Assembly: GCF_020715565.1 (NCBI RefSeq)
Contig: NZ_CP085839.1
Coordinates: forward strand, 744,001-808,000
DNA from: Nocardioides sp. Kera G14
GTDB taxonomy: Bacteria > Actinomycetota > Actinomycetes > Propionibacteriales > Nocardioidaceae
Length of the DNA: 64,000 nt
Direction: 5' to 3'
Positions 43,609 to 51,245 of the stretch are shown here, one piece after another. The notes below the pieces were generated by a model. It was not told the DNA's origin, searched no databases, and saw only the letters and a list, made by a program, of their open reading frames with translations. The position numbers and the translations under genes are program-made. Within the stretch, counting starts at the first letter, position 1, and every line of letters starts with the position of its first letter.

Positions 43609-43832
43609 GCAGTCTCGGTGATCGCGCCGTCGGTCCCGTCGGTGCCGTCACCGTCGGTGCCGTCGGTTCCGTCGCCGTCCGTGCCGTCGGTTCCGTCGCC
43701 GTCGGTGGCGTCGCCGTCGGTGCCGTCCGTGCCGTCGCCGTCCGTGCCATCGGCGTCGCCGCCGATCACGGGCAGGTCGTCCGCCGAGGGCGTGTTGGTG
43801 ATCTCGTCGTCGCTCAGGGGCTGCTCGGTCAT
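43605..43832 (-). CDS. Asp/Gly/Thr-repeat peptide (possible modified-peptide precursor)
   Basis: The 75-aa peptide has a leader-like acidic part (MTEQPLSDDEITNTP then SADDLPVIGG, residues 1-25, ending in Gly-Gly) and a core of DGTDGTDG units (four 8-residue units and two 5-residue units, 28-69) ending AITETA. It contains no Cys, Lys, Arg, Trp, Tyr, Phe or His. GGAGG lies 5 nt before the ATG at 43832, so it is actively translated; longer frames upstream lack a site. Its TGA overlaps the JmjC GTG. The D-x-D-G-T-D spacing could also bind Ca2+. Function unknown; the coupling to an oxygenase is the main clue. Confidence 0.72.
   Translation of the reverse strand: MTEQPLSDDEITNTPSADDLPVIGGDADGTDGDGTDGTDGDATDGDGTDGTDGDGTDGTDGDGTDGTDGAITETA
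43626..43751 (-). repeat. In-frame repeat array encoding DGTDGTDG units
   Basis: 126 bp of GACGGCACCGACGG-type repeats in 24-bp and 15-bp units encode residues 28-69 of the peptide. Third positions vary between copies, so the protein sequence, not only the DNA, seems to be maintained. Confidence 0.8.
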
Positions 43833-43879
43833 CTCGTCCTCCGTTGGATCAGTGATGGGTGAGGTCCTACCTCCACGTT

Positions 43880-45784
43880 CTACCCCGGGAGGCAAGGGCT
43901 GAACCCCAGCACCTCTCCGTAGAAGGTGAGCTCGGAGTCAAGGGCGTCCCGGATGTTCGTGGCGTCGCGGAATCCGTGCTGCTCACCCTCGTAGAGCCGG
44001 TAGAGCACCCTGATGCCCTTGGTGCGCAGCGCCTCGACGATCATCTCGGCCTGGTTCGGCGGAACGACGGCATCCTCGCTGCCCTGGAAGACGGCGAGCG
44101 GCGACGTGAGGTCGTCGACGTGGGTCAAGGGGGAGCGCTCGACATAGACGTCGCGGCCCGAGGGGTACGGCGCGATCAACCGGTCCAGGTAGCGGCTCTC
44201 GAACTTGTGGGTCTCAGCCGCGAGCGCCTCCAGATCGGCGATCCCGTAGTGGCTCGCGCCGGCGGCGAAGACGTCGGAACGTGCCAGCGCGGCAAGGGTC
44301 GTGAAGCCGCCGGCCGAGCCGCCGCGGATGACGGCCTTGGCCGGGTCGATCCGGCCTTCGGCAGCGAGGTGCTTCACGACGGCGATGCAGTCCTCGACAT
44401 CGGCCACGCCCCAGGTGCCGCGCAGCCGGTTGCGGTAGGCCCGGCCGTAACCGGTCGAGCCGGCGTAGTCGACGTCGACGATGGCGAACCCGCGTGAGGT
44501 CCAGTACTGCTCGCCCATGGCCAGGACCGGGGTGGCCTGGGCCGTCGGCCCGCCGTGGATCCGGACGAGCACCGGCGGACGTTCACCCTCCGGTCCGGCG
44601 TGATCGGGGTTGGTGGGCGGAGAGAAGTAGGCGTGACTCGTCCCGCCGCCATGGCCGGGGAAGCTGAAGTGCTCTGGGACCGAGAACCACTCGAGCCCGA
44701 TGCCGCGGTCGACGACGGGGCTCAGGATCGTCGGCGGAGTCACCGAGTCGCCGTCCACCCTCACCTCGCGCACGGCGGGACCGGACCGGGGGGTGCCGCC
44801 GACGACCACCACGCGGTCGCCCGAGACGCGCAGCGTCTGGATCATCCGCGCGCCGACGTCGAGGGCACGGCTGCTGCCGTCCCGGTCCCGCACGACGACG
44901 GTGTCGGCGCCGTCGCAGAAGACCGCGTAGACCAGGCGACCGTCCGAGAGGAAGCCGTAGCGGGAGAGCCCGAAGACCCACGGCGGGACGCCGATCTCGC
45001 ACTCGACCTCGACCTGGGAAGTCACCACCGCGCCGTCCCAGCGGTAGAGGTTCCACCACCCCGAGCGGTCCGAGAGGAACCAGAGGGAGCCGTCGGCATG
45101 CCACTCGGGCTGGAGCACCGACTCGTCAGGACCACCCGCGACGGTCACGATGTCGTCTCCACGGAGGACCTTGAGCCGGGTGGCGTCCCACGGCATGTCC
45201 GGGTGGTCCCACTCGACCCAGGCCAGTGAGTCGCCGTCAGGCGACCAACGCGGGTTGGAGACGAAGTCCGGACCGCTGACGACCACCTCGACGGAGCCGT
45301 CGGCCGAGAGCAGCACGACCTCGTTGATGACGTCTGCGGGGCCGCCGCCGTCAGGGTGGGTCTCCCGTACGACGGCGAGACGGCCGTCCGAGGGATGCAC
45401 CTCACCATCGGCCCAGCGAACGGCGCGCGGCACCGCGGGACCCTCGACCACCACGACGGTCTCACCGGTGCTGAGGTCGGTCCGGCGCAGGAGCTGGTCC
45501 GCCCATTCGACCCACCAGAGCGCTCCGCCGTCGACCCACCAGCCTCCTCCGCCGTACTCGTGCACGGCGGTCCGCACGTCGGCGTCGGAGGGAAGCAGGT
45601 CGGCGGCACCGCCGTCACCGAGCCTCACGACCTGGCTGCGGCCGCCGTTCTCAGGGCGCCGCTCGGACCAGTAGACATCGTCGCCGTCGAGCACCAGCCC
45701 GTCGATCACGGCGGCGCCACGCACGACCACCTCGGAGGTGATCGGCGTGGGCCACGAGCCGAACGGGCTGCGCTCGATCGTCAT
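43880..45784 (-). CDS. S9 prolyl-oligopeptidase-family serine peptidase
   Basis: The 634-aa enzyme has an N-terminal beta-propeller (about 40-370) and a C-terminal alpha/beta hydrolase. The nucleophile is Ser490 in RGGSAGGF, the acid Asp571 in GSEDAVVP and the base His603 in EGEQHGF; HGGPTAQ is the oxyanion loop. It cleaves short peptides, often after proline or as an acylaminoacyl peptidase, and stays in the cytoplasm (no signal peptide). It starts 3 bp after the thiolase stop and ends 47 bp before the repeat peptide gene, so it may belong to the same transcript. A processing role is only a possibility. Confidence 0.9.
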   Translation of the reverse strand: MTIERSPFGSWPTPITSEVVVRGAAVIDGLVLDGDDVYWSERRPENGGRSQVVRLGDGGAADLLPSDADVRTAVHEYGGGGWWVDGGALWWVEWADQLLRRTDLSTGETVVVVEGPAVPRAVRWADGEVHPSDGRLAVVRETHPDGGGPADVINEVVLLSADGSVEVVVSGPDFVSNPRWSPDGDSLAWVEWDHPDMPWDATRLKVLRGDDIVTVAGGPDESVLQPEWHADGSLWFLSDRSGWWNLYRWDGAVVTSQVEVECEIGVPPWVFGLSRYGFLSDGRLVYAVFCDGADTVVVRDRDGSSRALDVGARMIQTLRVSGDRVVVVGGTPRSGPAVREVRVDGDSVTPPTILSPVVDRGIGLEWFSVPEHFSFPGHGGGTSHAYFSPPTNPDHAGPEGERPPVLVRIHGGPTAQATPVLAMGEQYWTSRGFAIVDVDYAGSTGYGRAYRNRLRGTWGVADVEDCIAVVKHLAAEGRIDPAKAVIRGGSAGGFTTLAALARSDVFAAGASHYGIADLEALAAETHKFESRYLDRLIAPYPSGRDVYVERSPLTHVDDLTSPLAVFQGSEDAVVPPNQAEMIVEALRTKGIRVLYRLYEGEQHGFRDATNIRDALDSELTFYGEVLGFSPCLPG

Positions 45785-45787
45785 CCG

Positions 45788-47002
45788 TCAGACGCGCTCC
45801 ACGATCATCGCCATGCCCATGCCGCCCCCGACGCACATGGTGATCAGTCCGGTGGACTTGTCGTGCCACTCGAGGCTGTTGAGCATCGTGTTCTGCAGGC
45901 GGGCGCCCGTCATGCCGAAGGGGTGGCCGACCGCGATCGCGCCGCCGTTGACGTTGAGCTTGTCGAAGTCGATGCCCAGCTCCCGCGCGGACGGGATCAC
46001 CTGGGCGGCGAAGGCCTCGTTGATCTCGACCAGGTCGATGTCGTCGATGGTCATGCCCGCGCTCGCGAGCGCACGGCGCGAGGCCTCGACGGGGCCGAGG
46101 CCCATGATCTCCGGCGAGAGGCCGGAGACGCCGGTGGAGACGATCCGGGCCAGCGGCGTGAGGCCGAGCTCGGCGGCCTTGGTGTCGCTCATGATGACGA
46201 CCGCGGCGGCGCCGTCGTTGAGCGGGCAGCAGTTGCCCGCGGTGACGGTGCCGTCGGGCCGGAAGACCGGCTTGAGGCCCTCCAGGCCCTCATAGGTCAC
46301 GCCCGCGCGGGGGCCGTCGTCCGCGGAGACGACCGTGCCGTCGGGCGTGGTGACCGGGGTGATCTCACGGGCCCAGAAGCCGTCGGCGATCGCCTTCTCG
46401 GCGAGGTTCTGGGAGCGGACGGCGTATTCGTCCTGCTCCTGGCGCGTGATGCCCTTGATCTGCGCGACGTTCTCGGCGGTCTGGCCCATCGCGATGTAGA
46501 CGTCGGGCAGGAGCCCGTCCTCACGCGGGTCGTGCCAGAACTTGCCGCCGGCGGCGTACTCGTCGGTGAGTGCCTTGGAGTCGGCGAAGAGCGGGTTCTT
46601 CGTGTTGGGGATGTGGTCCGAGGTGCCGAACTGGAAGCGCGAGACGGTCTCGACGCCGGCGGAGATGTAGGCGTCGCCCTCGCCGGCCTTGATCGCGTGG
46701 AAGGCCATCCGGGAGGTCTGCACCGAGGAGGAGCAGTAGCGCGTGATCGTGGTGCCGGGGATCGAGTCGTAGCCGAGGAGCACGGGCACGTTGCGGCCCA
46801 TGTTGTTGCCCGCCTCGCCGCCGGGGAGGCCGACGCCGAGCATGAGGTCGTCGACGGTGTGGGGGTCCAGGGCGGGGATCTTGTCGAGGGCGGCCTTGAC
46901 GATCAGGGCGGCGAGGTCGTCAGGACGGAAGTCCTTGAGGGAGCCCTTGTTGGCACGACCGATGGGGGAGCGGGCGACGGAGACGATGACGGCTTCAGGC
47001 AT
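45788..47002 (-). CDS. Acetyl-CoA C-acetyltransferase (thiolase)
   Basis: The 404-aa thiolase has the acyl-accepting Cys90 in ITRYCSSSVQTS, the GHPFGMTGAR His, NEAFAAQVIP and the C-terminal CVGGGMGMAM Cys/Gly motif. It makes or splits acetoacetyl-CoA or 3-ketoacyl-CoA. The N-terminal RSPIGRANKGSLKDFRPDDL is that of FadA-like degradative thiolases in actinobacteria. A TAGGGT hexamer 6 nt upstream makes it the likely head of the operon that continues with the S9 peptidase. No other beta-oxidation gene is adjacent. Confidence 0.92.
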   Translation of the reverse strand: MPEAVIVSVARSPIGRANKGSLKDFRPDDLAALIVKAALDKIPALDPHTVDDLMLGVGLPGGEAGNNMGRNVPVLLGYDSIPGTTITRYCSSSVQTSRMAFHAIKAGEGDAYISAGVETVSRFQFGTSDHIPNTKNPLFADSKALTDEYAAGGKFWHDPREDGLLPDVYIAMGQTAENVAQIKGITRQEQDEYAVRSQNLAEKAIADGFWAREITPVTTPDGTVVSADDGPRAGVTYEGLEGLKPVFRPDGTVTAGNCCPLNDGAAAVVIMSDTKAAELGLTPLARIVSTGVSGLSPEIMGLGPVEASRRALASAGMTIDDIDLVEINEAFAAQVIPSARELGIDFDKLNVNGGAIAVGHPFGMTGARLQNTMLNSLEWHDKSTGLITMCVGGGMGMAMIVERV

Positions 47003-47008
47003 GGCGTC

Positions 47009-47014
47009 ACCCTA
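47009..47014 (-). promoter_or_regulatory. -10-like element for the thiolase operon
   Basis: TAGGGT, 6 nt before the ATG at 47002. Confidence 0.5.
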
Positions 47015-47059
47015 GCCGATAACACGTTCCAGTTACCGGCGAGTAGGGCCTGCTGCTGG

Positions 47060-47065
47060 CAGGAT
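47060..47065 (+). promoter_or_regulatory. -10-like element for the thioesterase
   Basis: CAGGAT, 6 nt before the GTG at 47072. The surrounding GGCAGGATCG also precedes the OsmC gene. Confidence 0.45.
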
Positions 47066-47071
47066 CGCCGT

Positions 47072-47944
47072 GTGCGGCACACCTACGAATGCGTCGTCCG
47101 CTGGGGCGACATGGACGCCTTCGGGCACGTCAACAACGTCGTCTTCGCCGACTACCTCCAGGAGGCGCGGGTCGACCTTCTCCGCGCCCACGGTGCCGGT
47201 GCCCCCACCGATGCGCTCGCCGAGGGCACCCTCGTCGTCTCCCAGCACCTGCAGTACGCCGCCCCGCTGGTCTTCGACGAGCACCCGGTGCTCATCGACG
47301 TCTGGGTGGCACAGATCAAGGCCGCCACGTTCACGCTGGCGTATGAGATCCATCGCGAGGCGCCGGACGGCACCCGGACGACGTACGCCACGGCCCACAC
47401 GGTGCTGACGCCGTTCTCCTTCGCCGAGCAGCGGCCACGGCGGATCAACCCGGAGGAGCGCGCGCAGCTCGGTCACTTCCTGGAGGAGACGCCGCTGCCC
47501 GACGTCACGTTCGGCGAGCCGCGGGCCGACGAGCTGGGCCACTATCCCGTCCAGGTCCGCTTCTCCGACCTCGACGTCTACGGCCACGCCAACAACGTCA
47601 TCTACCTCGAGTACTTCCAGGAGTCCCGGATCACGCTGATGGGTCGTCAGCTCGCGCAGGCGATCGCCGCCGGCGGGCCGCCGCGGTTCCCGGGGATCGT
47701 CGTGGCGGCGGTGCACGTGGAGTACAAGCGTCCGATGGTGCTGCGCGCCGAGCCCTACGACTCCTGGACGTGGGTGGCGCGGTTGGGCAACAGGTCCATG
47801 GTGCTCGAGGCGCAGATCCGCGACACCGACGGCACGCTGATCTCGCGCGGCCAGTTCGTGATGGTCTTCGTGGATCCGGCGACCGGCGCGTCGACCCGGC
47901 CCGACCCGGCCTTCCGCCAGGTCCTCGAGGGTCAGGCGGGCTGA
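47072..47944 (+). CDS. Acyl-CoA thioesterase with two hot-dog domains
   Basis: The 290-aa protein has two tandem hot-dog domains: residues about 1-130 start VRWGDMDAFGHVNNVVFADY, and about 155-290 start VRFSDLDVYGHANNVIYLEY. Both keep the D-x-(Y/F)-GHxNN motif with the catalytic Asp, as in YbgC/FadM-like 4-hydroxybenzoyl-CoA thioesterases. The fusion gives an internal pseudo-dimer. It runs divergently from the thiolase, so both may act on acyl-CoA (inference). Its last 13 bp overlap the end of the convergent sigma factor gene. Confidence 0.86.
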   Translation: MRHTYECVVRWGDMDAFGHVNNVVFADYLQEARVDLLRAHGAGAPTDALAEGTLVVSQHLQYAAPLVFDEHPVLIDVWVAQIKAATFTLAYEIHREAPDGTRTTYATAHTVLTPFSFAEQRPRRINPEERAQLGHFLEETPLPDVTFGEPRADELGHYPVQVRFSDLDVYGHANNVIYLEYFQESRITLMGRQLAQAIAAGGPPRFPGIVVAAVHVEYKRPMVLRAEPYDSWTWVARLGNRSMVLEAQIRDTDGTLISRGQFVMVFVDPATGASTRPDPAFRQVLEGQAG

Positions 47945-48462
47945 CCCAGGGCGCGGAGCCGCTTCAGCCCGCGGTGCCTCGCCACGCGTACGGCGACGGC
48001 GCTGATCCCCAACGCGGCCGCGGTCTGGGGCCCATCCATCCCGAGGACCTCCGAACAGGTCAGCACGTCCCGTTCGCGGCTGGGGAGCTGGGCCAGCGTG
48101 ACGCGGACCCAGTCGTCGATGGCGACGGTCTCCTCGTGACTCGGAAGGATCGGAGAGGCGAGCACCTCGAGGTCGTCGGCGGGTGAGGTCGCGCGGCGCG
48201 CCTCCCGTCGACGTACGTTCGACTCGAGATTGCGCGAGATCGCGAAGAGCCAGCCCGCGAACTGGTCGACGTCGCCACGGAAGTCGGCGATCTTCGACGC
48301 CGCGGTGAGCCACGCCTCGGCAGCGAGGTCCTCGGCATGGCCATGGTCGTCGCGGCGCTCCAGCCAGCGCAGCAGACGCCCGGCATGCGCTCGGTAGAGC
48401 TCACGCCAGGCGTCTGGGTCGCCCGCCTTCGCAGCTGTGACGACGGGGTCGTCGCGGGTCAC
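47932..48462 (-). CDS. ECF RNA polymerase sigma factor
   Basis: The 176-aa protein has region 2 (WRELYRAHAGRLLRWL and EDLAAEAWLTAASKI, FAGWLFAISRNLESN) and region 4 (LPSRERDVLTCSEVLGM, AALGISAVAVRVARHRG, the helix-turn-helix). There is no region 1 or 3. The upstream gene overlaps its GTG by GTGA and encodes a membrane protein likely to be its anti-sigma factor. The order is anti-sigma first, the reverse of most ECF operons. The signal is unknown. No matching auto-regulated promoter was identified by eye. Confidence 0.9.
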   Translation of the reverse strand: MTRDDPVVTAAKAGDPDAWRELYRAHAGRLLRWLERRDDHGHAEDLAAEAWLTAASKIADFRGDVDQFAGWLFAISRNLESNVRRREARRATSPADDLEVLASPILPSHEETVAIDDWVRVTLAQLPSRERDVLTCSEVLGMDGPQTAAALGISAVAVRVARHRGLKRLRALGQPA

Positions 48463-49073
48463 GAGCCAGGCGCGGCCGTCTTCGTGGCCTGCGCCCGCGG
48501 GGTCGGGGCCGGGGTGGTCGTCGCCTTCGGGCGCGGCGTCCGCGACGGCTTCGCCTTGGACGACTTCGCCTTCGCCGGCCGCGTCGGGGACACGGGGTGC
48601 GAGGGATGGGTCGGATGGACCGGGTGTGCCGGATGGGTCGGGTGGGCGGCACGGCTCGGAGCGGTCGACTGGCTCGGAGCCGTCGAGGGCCGGCCGGCGC
48701 CCGAGATGCCGGCCGGCCGCTCGACGGTGGAGGGGGATGCGACGCCTGTGGGGGTCACGCCTCCGGTGGGCGTGCCACTCGGGGATCCCTCGGTCCCCGA
48801 GCCGTGCGGTGTCGGAGCCGGGCTCCCGTGCTGCGGCTGCATCGGCGGCAGCGGGGAGGGGACACCGGGCACTGCGCCGGCGAGCCAGGTGGCGCTGCCG
48901 ACGACGGCCGTGGTGGCCGCGGCGGTCACCGCCGCGCGCCAGCCTCGCCGCGATCGTGTGCGCGCGCTCGGCGTGCTGTGCCGCGCGAGGTCGACGAGCT
49001 GCTCGAGCAGGACGGCGTCCGGCTCGAGCTGCGGCAGGTCGGCGCGCAGCCTGCGATCGGGGCCGGGGCTCAT
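48459..49073 (-). CDS. Membrane protein with His-Pro repeats, putative anti-sigma factor
   Basis: The 204-aa protein has a cytoplasmic N-terminus of about 45 residues (RADLPQLEPDAVLLEQLVDL), one membrane helix (about 47-69) and a long extracytoplasmic tail rich in Pro, Thr, Ser and Gly. Residues 144-160 read HPTHPAHPVHPTHPSHP, six His at three-residue spacing, followed by a Lys/Pro-rich end. The topology and the coupling to an ECF sigma gene suggest an anti-sigma or sensor role, although no zinc-binding HxxxCxxC motif is present. The ATG at 49073 is preferred to a GTG at 49097 because GAGAAT lies 6 nt upstream. Confidence 0.6.
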   Translation of the reverse strand: MSPGPDRRLRADLPQLEPDAVLLEQLVDLARHSTPSARTRSRRGWRAAVTAAATTAVVGSATWLAGAVPGVPSPLPPMQPQHGSPAPTPHGSGTEGSPSGTPTGGVTPTGVASPSTVERPAGISGAGRPSTAPSQSTAPSRAAHPTHPAHPVHPTHPSHPVSPTRPAKAKSSKAKPSRTPRPKATTTPAPTPRAQATKTAAPGS

Positions 49074-49079
49074 GGCCAG

Positions 49080-49085
49080 ATTCTC
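49080..49085 (-). promoter_or_regulatory. -10-like element for the anti-sigma/sigma pair
   Basis: GAGAAT, 6 nt before the ATG at 49073. Confidence 0.45.
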
Positions 49086-49151
49086 CACGGTAAGCACATG
49101 TCGCGACCGGCCGTGGGTGTTACCTCGTCAGGAGAAGCCGTTCCCGGAGGT

Positions 49152-49772
49152 TCAGTCGTCGACCTCGGCGGCGAGCGCCGCCCGGAGCAGGGCCCGGCTG
49201 TCGGCAGTGAGGTCGAAGAGGATGACCACGTCGACGAGGTCCTCCTCGGCGCCGACCGCCTTGAGGCGGAGCGCCCGCCCGAGCATGGTGAAGTCGACGC
49301 CGTCGGCGGTGAAGCGGATCGCGAGCTCGGTGTCGGCATCGAGCTGCTCGGCCTCGGTGCGGTCGAGTCGGGCTCGCAGGCCGACCTCACTGAGGTCCAC
49401 GAGCAGACAGGTCCCGAGCGCGGTCCGCTGGCCGACGATGCCGAGGGTCATGGGGACATTGAGGTCGATCCGGGGGAAGAGGCGACGGTCGAGCTCGAGG
49501 GCCACCCCGATCGGCCGCAACGTCCACGTCTGCAGCCCCGGCTCGACGGCGGCTGCGACGATCTCGGCGGGGACGAGGTGCTGTCCGACGTCGCCGGACC
49601 AGGTGATGTCGATGGTGACGGTGGGCTCGAGCCCCTCGGGCTCGGTGAGCCCATTCGGTCGCGCGACGACCGCGCAGCCGTCCTCGTGTCGCAGCACGAG
49701 GGCGCTGTACTGCCCGCCGCCGCTGGTGTGCAGCGCCACGGTCTGGTTCACCGCTGGCATGGAGACGGTCAT
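49152..49772 (-). CDS. PilZ-domain protein (c-di-GMP effector candidate)
   Basis: The 206-aa protein has a YcgR-like N-terminal beta domain (about 1-90) and a PilZ domain with the c-di-GMP contact residues: RRLFPRIDLNVP near 96-107 (RxxxR, here RRLFPR) and DLSEVGLR near 125-132 (DxSxxG). Such proteins act as c-di-GMP receptors controlling motility, polysaccharide or division. Its ATG overlaps the stop of the truncated globin (ATGA), so the two proteins are made in fixed ratio. No cyclase or flagellar gene is in the window. Confidence 0.82.
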   Translation of the reverse strand: MTVSMPAVNQTVALHTSGGGQYSALVLRHEDGCAVVARPNGLTEPEGLEPTVTIDITWSGDVGQHLVPAEIVAAAVEPGLQTWTLRPIGVALELDRRLFPRIDLNVPMTLGIVGQRTALGTCLLVDLSEVGLRARLDRTEAEQLDADTELAIRFTADGVDFTMLGRALRLKAVGAEEDLVDVVILFDLTADSRALLRAALAAEVDD

Positions 49773-50164
49773 GAGTCCGCGTTGATCATGAAGTCCGCGG
49801 CGCGGGTGACGTAGGACCAGAACTCGGCGTCCTGCTCGGGCGTGAGGTCGACCTCGTCGAGTCCGGCCCGGAAGAGGGCGAGCCAGTGGTCGCGCGCCTC
49901 CCGCGTGACGGCGTACGGCGCGTGCCGCATCCGCAGGCGCGGATGACCCCGCTGCTCGGAGTAGGTGGAGGGACCGCCCCAGTACTGAGCGAGGAAGTGG
50001 GTGAGCCGCTCCTGGGCGCCGGCCATGTCGTCCACGGGGTACATCGGTCCGAGGATCGGGTCGTCGACAACGCCTTCGTAGAACTTCGCGACGACTCTCT
50101 GAATCGTCGGAAGCCCTCCGATCTGATCGAAGAAGGTCTGCCCCCCGGTGCCCACGGTGTCCAT
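49769..50164 (-). CDS. glbO: Group II truncated hemoglobin (GlbO-like)
   Basis: The 131-aa haem protein matches trHbO: FFDQIGGLPTIQRVVAKFYE at 9-28, YPVDDMAGAQERLTHFLAQY, then WGGPSTYSEQRGHPRLRMRH with the proximal His in RMRHAPY and the Trp/Tyr near the end (AEFWSYV). It binds O2 and can handle NO or peroxide. In M. tuberculosis glbO (Rv2470) lies in the same wider neighbourhood as pepN. It is coupled to the PilZ gene downstream. ATG 50164 is the first start that gives the family length. Confidence 0.92.
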   Translation of the reverse strand: MDTVGTGGQTFFDQIGGLPTIQRVVAKFYEGVVDDPILGPMYPVDDMAGAQERLTHFLAQYWGGPSTYSEQRGHPRLRMRHAPYAVTREARDHWLALFRAGLDEVDLTPEQDAEFWSYVTRAADFMINADS

Positions 50165-50205
50165 TGTGCACGGCTCCACCTGCCTACGTCGTGCCCACGT
50201 CGTGG

Positions 50206-50211
50206 CAGGAT
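50206..50211 (+). promoter_or_regulatory. -10-like element for the OsmC-like gene
   Basis: CAGGAT, 6 nt before the ATG at 50218. Confidence 0.45.
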
Positions 50212-50217
50212 CGAGGC

Positions 50218-50643
50218 ATGGCAACCACACGCACCGCCACCACTGTCTGGGAAGGCACCCTCTTCGAGGGCGCCGGGAAGGTCACGCTCGAGTCCTCCGG
50301 GATCGGCACGTACGACGTCTCTTGGCCCTCACGGGCCGAGAGCGCCAACGGGAAGACGAGTCCGGAGGAGCTGATCGCGGCCGCGCACTCGGCATGCTTC
50401 TCGATGGCGTTCTCCAACGGCCTCTCGCAGAACGGCACCCCGCCGGAGGAGCTGACCGTCTCCGCCGAGGTCGAGTTCACCCCCGGCACCGGCATCACCG
50501 GCATCGCGCTCACGGTCCGCGGAAAGGTCTCCGGGCTGATCAACGAGAAGTTCGTCGAGCTCGCCACCGCCGCCAAGGAGGGCTGCCCCGTGTCTCAGGC
50601 CCTCGCCGCAGTTCCGATCACGCTGGACGCGGCACTGGCGTAG
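50218..50643 (+). CDS. osmC: OsmC-family peroxiredoxin
   Basis: The 141-aa protein reduces organic hydroperoxides using two Cys: Cys60 in AAAHSACFSMAF and Cys123 in KEGCPVSQAL. The pattern HSACFSM and the SPEELIAAAH lead-in are those of the OsmC rather than the Ohr subgroup. It is small, cytoplasmic and monocistronic, 3 bp from the convergent MscS stop. It is divergent from glbO over 53 bp, and a shared oxidative-stress logic is possible. Confidence 0.92.
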   Translation: MATTRTATTVWEGTLFEGAGKVTLESSGIGTYDVSWPSRAESANGKTSPEELIAAAHSACFSMAFSNGLSQNGTPPEELTVSAEVEFTPGTGITGIALTVRGKVSGLINEKFVELATAAKEGCPVSQALAAVPITLDAALA

Positions 50644-50646
50644 GGC

Positions 50647-51225
50647 TCAGACGCCCTGGGTCTGGTTGGCGACGCGGAGGATCTCGCCGTTCCGGACATG
50701 CCAGATCGTGCCGTCGTCGGCACGCAGCGTCGTGATGCGCAAGGTGACGGCCTCGACCACTCCGGTGGCGAGGTCGTTGCCGACTGCGCCGACGATGACA
50801 CGGTCGCCGACGCCGTACTGGTCCTCGAAGATCATGAAGAGGCCGGACAGGTAGTCCTTCACGAGGGACTGCGCCCCGAAGCCCAGGGCCAGCCCGACGA
50901 CTCCTGCACTGGCGATGATCGGGGCGACGTTGACGCCGACCTGGTCGAGCACCATCGTGCCGAAGACGGCGACGAGTGCTCCGGCCACGACGCTCTTGAG
51001 CAGGCTCCCGATCGTCTTCGCCCGCTGCGTACGCCGGGCCGCGGCGGCCGCGGAACGCAGCCGGTCAGGGAGTACGCCGGCCTCGGCGCGGCTGATCACG
51101 CGGTCGATCAGGAGTCGTGCGACGACGTTGAGGACACAGGCCAGGAGGACAAGGCAGGCGATCGCCACCGGGGTTCCGATCAGGCCGTGGCTGAGGTCGT
51201 CGATCCGCTGGGTGTCGAGATGCAT
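50647..51225 (-). CDS. Small-conductance mechanosensitive channel (MscS family)
   Basis: The 192-aa protein has two N-terminal membrane helices (about 18-38 and 75-98) and the pore-lining helix followed by GLALGFGAQSLVKDYLSGLF, the MscS signature, then the beta domain FEDQYGVGDRVIVGA and TLRADDGTIWHVRNGEI. The carboxy cage found in longer MscS is truncated: the protein ends soon after the beta domain (RVANQTQGV). It opens under membrane tension. The ATG has CATACT 6 nt upstream, overlapping the divergent small-gene hexamer. Confidence 0.86.
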   Translation of the reverse strand: MHLDTQRIDDLSHGLIGTPVAIACLVLLACVLNVVARLLIDRVISRAEAGVLPDRLRSAAAAARRTQRAKTIGSLLKSVVAGALVAVFGTMVLDQVGVNVAPIIASAGVVGLALGFGAQSLVKDYLSGLFMIFEDQYGVGDRVIVGAVGNDLATGVVEAVTLRITTLRADDGTIWHVRNGEILRVANQTQGV

Positions 51226-51231
51226 GCGGCC

Positions 51232-51239
51232 AGTATGCT
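51232..51239. promoter_or_regulatory. Overlapping divergent -10-like elements
   Basis: AGTATGCT reads CATACT on the minus strand (6 nt before mscS ATG at 51225) and TATGCT on the plus strand (6 nt before GTG at 51246). Only 20 bp separate the two start codons. Confidence 0.45.
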
Positions 51240-51245
51240 CAGCCT

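Noticed and set aside
43626..43751. CRISPR-like array
   Set aside because: Repeats are contiguous, without unique spacers, and in frame in a translated peptide.
48459..49073. Zinc-binding anti-sigma (ZAS) domain
   Set aside because: No HxxxCxxC motif in the cytoplasmic part; only position and topology support an anti-sigma role.
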